NCBI GenBank assembly: GCA_965221595.1
Contig: OZ244900.1
Location: 2,480,001-2,544,000, forward strand
DNA: 64,000 bases
Direction of reading: 5' to 3'
DNA from: JAAXGX01 sp965221595
GTDB taxonomy: Bacteria > Acidobacteriota > Vicinamibacteria > Vicinamibacterales > UBA8438
The number at the start of each line of letters is the position of its first letter. The stretch's first letter is position 1. Positions 60,370-64,000 of the stretch are shown piece after piece. The notes beneath the pieces are model-generated. The model was given only the letters and a program-made list of their open reading frames with translations. It did no database searches and was not told the DNA's origin. The position numbers were made by a program, and so were the translations under genes.

Positions 60370-62337
60370 ATGAGACGACTGTTCGCGCTCGCCAGCGCGG
60401 CCTCCGCCGCGCTGGCGGTCTTCGCTGCCCCGCTCGCCGCCCAGGACGCGGCCGACCGCCTGGTCGAGTGGCCGTACGTCGGCGGAGACCAGGCCCACAC
60501 GAAGTACTCCGCGCTGGCCGACATCGACCGCGCCAACGTCAGCGACCTGGCGATAGCGTGGCAGTGGGACCCGAACGAGATGCCGCTGCCGGAGTACGGC
60601 GCCCGGCCGGGCAGCTTCGAGGCCACGCCGCTGATGATCGACGACACGCTCTACTTCCCCACCATGTACTCGCGCGTCGTCGCGCTCGACGCCGCGACAG
60701 GGGCCGAGAAGTGGGTGTTCGACCCGCGCGTCTACGAGCTCGGCGGGCGCGGCTCGAGCCCCGGCGGCTTCAAGCACCGCGGCCTGGCATTCCGGCGCGA
60801 GGGCGACGCGCTGCACCTGTTCCTCAACAGCCGGGTGCGCCTCTACGCCCTGGACGCCGCCACCGGGCAACTGATCCCCGATTTCGGCGACGGCGGCAGC
60901 GTCCTGCTCACAGAGGGCCACGGGCGCGAGGTGCGCGAGGACGACTTCGACCAGACGTCGCCGCCGGTCGTCTTCGAAGACCTCGTCATCGTGGGCAGTC
61001 GCGTGCCCGACCGCGTGCAGCGGCGCTTCGACACGCCCGGGTCGGTGCAAGCCTTCGACGCGCGCACGGGCGAGCGGCGCTGGATTTTCTTCACCGTGCC
61101 GCAGTCCAACGACGCCTTCGGCGCCGACACGTGGGAAGACCAGTCCTGGCGCTACACCGGGCACGCCAACGTGTGGGGCCTGATGTCGCTGGACGCAGAA
61201 CGCGGGCTCCTGTACGTCCCGACCAGCACACCGAGCAGCGACTACTGGGGCGGGCGGCGGCTGGGGGCGAACCTGTTCGCCGAGTCGCTGCTCTGCCTGG
61301 ACGCGCGCACCGGCGAGCGGCAGTGGCATTTCCAGGCCGTGCACCACGGGCTGTGGGACTACGACTTCACCTCGCCGCCGAACCTGGTCACCATCACGGT
61401 CGACGGTCGGACCATCGACGCCGTGGCCGAGGTCTCGAAGCAGGGCTTCACGTACGTCTTCGACCGCGTCACCGGCGAGCCGGTCTGGCCGATCGAGGAG
61501 CGCCCGGTGGACACGACCACCGACGTGCCGGGCGAGGTGCCGTGGCCCACACAGCCGTTCCCCACGAAGCCCCCCGCGTTTGCCGGCCAGGGGGTCACGC
61601 TGGACGACGCCAACGACCTGACCCCGGAGATCAACGCTCTGGCGCGCGAGGAGATGGGGCGCTTCCGGATCGGGCCGCTGTTCACGCCGCCCGCGCTGCG
61701 CGGCACGCTGCAGCGGCCGCGCATCGACGGCGGGGCCAACTGGGGCGGCGCCGGCTTCGACCCGCAGACCGGGCTGCTGTACGTGCGCTCGTCCGAGGGG
61801 ACCAGCGCCAACCAGGTGTGCGAGGTGCTGGGCGACGATCCGGACGTGGACGTCGAGTTCAGCAACAACTGTCCGCACGGCGCGGCCGGGCAGATCTTCG
61901 CCGGCCGTCCCGGCGCCGCCGAGATGGCGCGCAGCCGGCTGGGACCCATTCCGTTGATCAAGCCGCCCTACGCCTACCTGACGGCCATCGATCTGAACCG
62001 GGGCGAGATCGCCTGGCGGGTGCCGTTCGGTGAGGGCAGCCGCATCGTCCGCAACCACCCGCTGCTGCGCGGCGTGGACCTTCCCGAGCGGCTGGGCACG
62101 CCCGGCGCCAACGGGCTGATGGTGACGGCCGGGGGGCTGGTCTTCATCGGCGGCGGCGACCCGTACTTCTACGCCTTCGACAAGGCGACGGGTGAGGAAA
62201 TCTGGCGCGGCGCGACCCCGTATCGCACCAGCGGCAACCCGATGACGTACCGCACGCCGTCGGGGCAGCAGTTCATCGCGATCGCGACCGGTGCCGGCCC
62301 GGACGCCGCCCTCGTCGCCTTCGCGCTGCCCGAGTAG
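60370..62337 (+). CDS. PQQ-dependent dehydrogenase-type quinoprotein
   Basis: 655 residues from ATG 60370, which follows GGGAGAACC; signal peptide to about AAQD. The beta-propeller includes EWPYVGGDQAHTKYSALADIDRANVSDLAIAW at the start, GTPGANGLMVTAGGLVFIGGGDPYFYAFDKATGEEIW and GNPMTYRTPSGQQFIAIATG at the end, matching the soluble, glucose-dehydrogenase-like quinoproteins of Acidobacteria. It would oxidise a sugar or alcohol in the periplasm using PQQ; the electron acceptor is unknown. It is 40 bases upstream of a second PQQ-type gene. Confidence 0.85.
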   Translation: MRRLFALASAASAALAVFAAPLAAQDAADRLVEWPYVGGDQAHTKYSALADIDRANVSDLAIAWQWDPNEMPLPEYGARPGSFEATPLMIDDTLYFPTMYSRVVALDAATGAEKWVFDPRVYELGGRGSSPGGFKHRGLAFRREGDALHLFLNSRVRLYALDAATGQLIPDFGDGGSVLLTEGHGREVREDDFDQTSPPVVFEDLVIVGSRVPDRVQRRFDTPGSVQAFDARTGERRWIFFTVPQSNDAFGADTWEDQSWRYTGHANVWGLMSLDAERGLLYVPTSTPSSDYWGGRRLGANLFAESLLCLDARTGERQWHFQAVHHGLWDYDFTSPPNLVTITVDGRTIDAVAEVSKQGFTYVFDRVTGEPVWPIEERPVDTTTDVPGEVPWPTQPFPTKPPAFAGQGVTLDDANDLTPEINALAREEMGRFRIGPLFTPPALRGTLQRPRIDGGANWGGAGFDPQTGLLYVRSSEGTSANQVCEVLGDDPDVDVEFSNNCPHGAAGQIFAGRPGAAEMARSRLGPIPLIKPPYAYLTAIDLNRGEIAWRVPFGEGSRIVRNHPLLRGVDLPERLGTPGANGLMVTAGGLVFIGGGDPYFYAFDKATGEEIWRGATPYRTSGNPMTYRTPSGQQFIAIATGAGPDAALVAFALPE

Positions 62338-62377
62338 CCACACGACGCACCACCGAGACCCTCGAGGGAGATTCCGC

Positions 62378-64000
62378 ATGGCCCGTCCGATACTCGCGTG
62401 CCTCATCGCCGTTGGCCTGCTGGCCGGATTCGCGGTCGCCGCGACCGCGCAGCTCGGCAGCTTCGAACCCGTCACCGACGCCGAGCTCCTCGACCCCGAC
62501 CCTGGCGACTGGATCAATTGGCGCCGGACGATCGACGGCCAGGGGTACAGCCCGCTCGACCAGATCGACCGCGAGAACGTGGGCAACCTGCAGCTCGTCT
62601 GGTCGTGGGAGACGCTGGCCGGCACCGACCAGGTGACGCCGCTTGTCCACGACGGCGTCATGTACATCCCGAGCCGCAGCGGCGTCGTGGCGCTCGACGC
62701 CGTCACCGGCGACGAGCTGTGGGCGCACCGGCGCAGCGGCCGGCCGATGCCCTCTAGTCCCGATCTGCCGTCCAACGAGCAGCCGGGGCTGGCGCGGCGT
62801 AACATCGCCCTCTACGACGACAAGATCTACGCCGGCACGAGCGAGGCGCAGCTCGTCGCGCTCGACGCCCGCACCGGCACGGTCGTCTGGGAGCAGCAGG
62901 TGGCCGACCACGAGCTCGGGTACCGCTATACGAGCGGCCCGATCATCGTGAAGGGCCTGGTGGTCGCGGGCATCACCGGCTGCGAGTACTACAAGAACGA
63001 CGTCTGCTTCATCTCGGCGCACGATGCGCAGACCGGCGCCCAGGTGTGGCGCACCTCCACGGTGGCCCGCCCCGGCGAGCCCGGCGGCGACACCTGGGGC
63101 GACCTCACGCTCACCTTCCGCGCCGGCGCCGACGCCTGGATCCCCGGCAGCTACGACCGCGACGCGGATCTCATCTACTGGTCCACGGCGCAGCCCAAGC
63201 CCTGGGCCAGCGCGCAGCGCGGCACCGAGGGCGCAGCGCTGTACACCAACTCGACGCTGGCGCTGGACCCCGAGACCGGGGAAATCGTGTGGTACTTCCA
63301 GCACATTCCGGCCGAGACGCACGACCTCGACGAGGTATTCGAGCTCGTCGTCGTCGACCGCGGCGACCGCCGGGCGCTGTTCAAGATGGGCAAGATCGGC
63401 GTCCTGTGGGAGCTCGATCCGCGGACCGGCGAGTACCTCGCCGCGCACGACCTCGGCTTCCAGGACATCGTGGACCTGCATCCGACCAGCGGCCAGGGCA
63501 TCCTGCGCCGGGAGCGGATCCCGCAGCTCGACGTCCCGGTCGACTACTGCCCCGGCCCGGGTGGACTCAAGAACCTGTGGGCGATGGCCTACCACCCGCA
63601 GACCGAGGCGTTCTACATTCCGGTGATGCCCGGCTGCGCCCACTCGACCTTCCAGCCCATGCCCGAGCCGGCGGAGATCGGCGGCGGCGGGGTCGGCCCG
63701 GCCGACCGGCGCTTCCTGGCTCACCCGCAAAGCCCCGAGCACCTGGGCATCTTCGTGGCGCTGCACAGCCGCACCGGGGAGGTGCTGTGGCGCCGGCCCA
63801 GCAAGCTGCAGTACGGCACGTCGGCACTGACGACAGGCGGCGGCCTCGTGTTCGTCGGCAACCTCGACCGCCACGTCTACGCGCTCGACGCCGCCAGCGG
63901 CGACGTCCTGTGGCAGACGCGCCTGCCGACGGCCGCGGACGGCTTCCCGATCACCTATGCCGTCGACGGACGCCAGTACGTCGCGATACCCTCCGGCCCG
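62378..64000 (+). CDS. PQQ-binding alcohol-dehydrogenase-type protein, C-terminus off the window
   Basis: 541 residues visible; the frame is open at the right edge. A signal peptide ends near ATAQ. The propeller matches type I quinoprotein alcohol dehydrogenases (WRRTIDGQGYSPLDQIDRENVGNLQLVWSWE, YWSTAQPKPWASAQ, LWELDPRTGEYLAAHDLG, ALTTGGGLVFVGNLDRHVYALDAASGDVLWQTRL). The usual vicinal Cys pair is replaced by GCEYYKNDVCF, where the two Cys are seven residues apart. It follows the other quinoprotein on the same strand, so the two probably act in one oxidation pathway. Confidence 0.83.
   Translation, partial: MARPILACLIAVGLLAGFAVAATAQLGSFEPVTDAELLDPDPGDWINWRRTIDGQGYSPLDQIDRENVGNLQLVWSWETLAGTDQVTPLVHDGVMYIPSRSGVVALDAVTGDELWAHRRSGRPMPSSPDLPSNEQPGLARRNIALYDDKIYAGTSEAQLVALDARTGTVVWEQQVADHELGYRYTSGPIIVKGLVVAGITGCEYYKNDVCFISAHDAQTGAQVWRTSTVARPGEPGGDTWGDLTLTFRAGADAWIPGSYDRDADLIYWSTAQPKPWASAQRGTEGAALYTNSTLALDPETGEIVWYFQHIPAETHDLDEVFELVVVDRGDRRALFKMGKIGVLWELDPRTGEYLAAHDLGFQDIVDLHPTSGQGILRRERIPQLDVPVDYCPGPGGLKNLWAMAYHPQTEAFYIPVMPGCAHSTFQPMPEPAEIGGGGVGPADRRFLAHPQSPEHLGIFVALHSRTGEVLWRRPSKLQYGTSALTTGGGLVFVGNLDRHVYALDAASGDVLWQTRLPTAADGFPITYAVDGRQYVAIPSGP

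Noticed and set aside
1..64000. tRNA, rRNA and insertion-sequence signatures
   Set aside because: No tRNA cloverleaf, rRNA or transposase with terminal inverted repeats was recognised by eye. A dedicated scan could still find a short element.

Overview
The window is high-GC DNA that looks like a chromosome segment of an uncultured or little-studied Acidobacteriota (Vicinamibacteria-like) bacterium. Evidence for this is the repeated occurrence of a secreted family with the motifs PDLQGVW and CHEGNYG, Oar-like TonB receptors with an N-terminal carboxypeptidase-regulatory fold, a DUF1552/DUF1592 pair, DUF1080 and several PQQ-type beta-propellers. The taxonomic call is inference; there are no rRNA or ribosomal protein genes. 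No tRNA gene was recognised.

Layout. 1-18 kb is an envelope and periplasm region: a Tat-exported haloacid dehalogenase-like protein (cut by the left edge), DUF1080, four of the six PDLQGVW paralogues, the MsrPQ methionine sulfoxide repair pair, a TonB receptor, a COG4315-type protein, a DUF1592-DUF1552 operon and an ankyrin protein. 18.4-19.9 kb holds a DinB protein and a VapBC pair that sits between an orphan degenerate CRISPR repeat and the main array.

20.0-34.1 kb is a complete type I-G (formerly I-U) CRISPR-Cas locus. It has a 43-repeat array transcribed on the minus strand, cas2 and a cas4-cas1 fusion on the minus strand, a Phd/PIN toxin-antitoxin pair in the divergent gap, then cas3, csx17 (cas8), csb1 (cas7) and csb2 (cas5-cas6) on the plus strand with overlapping ends. 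An AAA-ATPase/PD-(D/E)XK nuclease gene overlaps the 3' end of csb2. 35.7-37.0 kb is a small graveyard of broken accessory genes: a Uma2 fragment fused to a PIN fragment, and a DUF4143 ATPase with an internal deletion, with an AbrB-type antitoxin still intact between them.

37-64 kb returns to envelope and periplasmic functions: an SDR/DUF2867 protein, two more PDLQGVW proteins, beta-propeller proteins, a TonB-C-domain protein, DUF2490, two tandem paralogous TonB receptors each ending in a near-identical terminator, an intact DUF4143 ATPase, alanine dehydrogenase, a third VapBC pair with a truncated toxin, an NhaC-type antiporter and two PQQ-dependent dehydrogenase-type proteins, the last cut by the right edge.

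The most interesting unit is the CRISPR island. It is interleaved with two toxin-antitoxin modules and carries a coupled nuclease/ATPase. This may be an addiction-protected I-G system with an accessory effector; that interpretation is inference.
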